DNA from: Candidatus Sphingobacterium stercoripullorum
GTDB lineage: Bacteria; Bacteroidota; Bacteroidia; Sphingobacteriales; Sphingobacteriaceae
Reading direction: 5' to 3'
DNA: 6,250 bases
NCBI GenBank assembly: GCA_019114715.1
Contig: DXEZ01000127.1
Location: 1 to 6,250 of the forward strand
A program made the translations under genes and the position numbers. Shown one piece after another: positions 5,516 to 6,250 of the stretch (the stretch's first letter is position 1; every line of letters begins with the position of its first letter). Under the pieces are notes generated by a model. The model did no database searches. It was given only the letters and a program-made list of their open reading frames with translations, and had not been told where the DNA came from.

Positions 5516-6250
5516 TTATTTTGATTCTTCTTGTTTCTTGTATGTGTAATAGAATATACAAGGAAGAACAGTGAATGATAGGAGCATAGTTATTAAGATA
5601 CCTCCAACAATAATTATCGCTAGGGGTTTCTGAATTTCTGAACCCATACTATGAGATAATGCTGCAGGCAGTAATCCCATTGACCCCATCAATGCAATCA
5701 TCAATACAGGTCGAATTCTACTATCAACAGCGCTTTTTATAGCCTCCTCCAGTTTCATTTTCTTATGGGCGAGATTTTCCTTCATTACGCCGATTAGGAT
5801 GATACCGTCAATGGTTGCTACTCCAAATAGGATTATAAATCCTATTCCTGCAGAAATACCAAAGATGGTTCCCGTTAACCACAGCGATATGAAGCCACCT
5901 ACAAAAGCAAAGGCTAAAGTAATAGAAGAAATTGCTGTATCTCTCAAGTTTCCAAAGTTTGCATATAAGAGTATAAGAATTAACATAAGGGATACAGGAA
6001 CAATTTTCATCAAGTGCTTGGTGGCTCGTTCTTTACTTTCGAACTCACCAGCCCAAACGAGCCTGTTGTCTTTAGGTAGAGACACATCTTGGGCCACTGC
6101 TGTTTTAGCATCCTCAATTGTACTTCCTAAATCTCTGCCTTCTATATTAAAACCTATACCGATGTAACGGCTATTGGCCTCCCTATAAATAAATGCAGGA
6201 CCGGTTTTGTATTCAATAGTGGCGATCTCTTTTAAGGGAATAAGCTGTCC
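5516..6250 (-). CDS. heavy-metal-type (CzcA/CusA-like) RND efflux permease, C-terminal part, 5' end outside window
   Basis: Inner-membrane proton-driven pump subunit of a tripartite efflux system (permease, periplasmic adaptor, outer-membrane channel). The frame is open from the window edge to the TAA at 5516-5518, giving 244 residues, about a quarter of a typical 1000-1050 residue permease. Residues 1 to about 75 are the end of the second periplasmic porter region (GQLIPLKEIATIEYKTGPAF ... GRDLGSTIEDA). Five membrane helices follow at about 83-97, 106-127, 130-157, 181-197 and 210-236, corresponding to TM8-TM12. Family motifs include RIRP (168-171), GLLPAALS and GSEIQKPLA (203-211). Asp148 lies inside TM10 (GVATIDGII). 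CusA, as I recall, has Lys after RVRP where this protein has Val, which argues against a strict Cu/Ag CusA. The substrate cannot be decided. A GTG at 6097 is an internal Val codon, not the start. Convergent with atpG and not part of that operon. Confidence 0.9.
   Translation of the reverse strand, partial: GQLIPLKEIATIEYKTGPAFIYREANSRYIGIGFNIEGRDLGSTIEDAKTAVAQDVSLPKDNRLVWAGEFESKERATKHLMKIVPVSLMLILILLYANFGNLRDTAISSITLAFAFVGGFISLWLTGTIFGISAGIGFIILFGVATIDGIILIGVMKENLAHKKMKLEEAIKSAVDSRIRPVLMIALMGSMGLLPAALSHSMGSEIQKPLAIIIVGGILITMLLSFTVLPCIFYYTYKKQEESK

Noticed and set aside
5516..6097. Taking the GTG at 6097 as the start of a 193-residue protein
   Set aside because: The frame stays open to the window edge and the 51 codons upstream read as the RND porter region (GQLIPLKEIATIEYKTGPAF onward), so GTG is an internal valine.
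5799..6167. 122-codon + strand frame opposite the RND gene
   Set aside because: It is the antisense shadow of conserved membrane helices of the permease; the permease frame is recognisable over the same region.

Overview
This window carries most of an F1Fo-ATP synthase operon from a member of the Bacteroidota, most likely of the Flavobacteriia type. The lineage call rests on four things: (i) the gene order atpB-E-F-H-A-G with no atpD or atpC attached; (ii) a subunit a that starts with a signal peptide and a long extracytoplasmic domain; (iii) an alpha subunit with the N-terminus and internal insertion I associate with Flavobacteriia; (iv) start codons preceded by A/T-rich sequence without Shine-Dalgarno motifs. 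Genus or species cannot be told from the window.

Layout. Positions 1-13 are probably the very end of an upstream gene whose TAA overlaps the atpB start (TAATG). On the + strand follow atpB (13-1170, subunit a), atpE (1226-1435, subunit c), atpF (1546-2040, subunit b), atpH (2047-2592, delta), atpA (2637-4211, alpha) and atpG (4263-5147, gamma). All six look intact. A 368-base convergent spacer (5148-5515) follows, with a strong terminator for the atp operon at its left end and a terminator-like hairpin for the opposite-strand gene near its right end. From 5516 to the window edge, on the - strand, is the C-terminal quarter of a CzcA/CusA-type (HME family) RND efflux permease, which continues beyond 6250.

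How the genes work together. Subunits a, b and c make the membrane proton-translocating Fo part. Delta links b to the F1 head, alpha forms the head with the missing beta, and gamma is the rotor shaft. Beta (atpD) and epsilon (atpC) must be encoded elsewhere for a working enzyme, which is the usual split arrangement in this phylum. Residues at the ion site (Glu54 of c followed by Ala, with Ile where Na+ enzymes have Gln) point to H+ rather than Na+ coupling. The RND pump has no evident functional link to the ATP synthase; it is a convergent neighbour.

The least ordinary feature is the RNA-level punctuation. Hairpins resembling intrinsic terminators sit inside the operon directly after atpE and directly after atpA, as well as after atpG. 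They could set transcript levels in line with subunit copy number (many c; three alpha; one gamma). That is a hypothesis. I found no mobile element, CRISPR array, RNA gene or clearly new system here, and this is mostly a core housekeeping locus.
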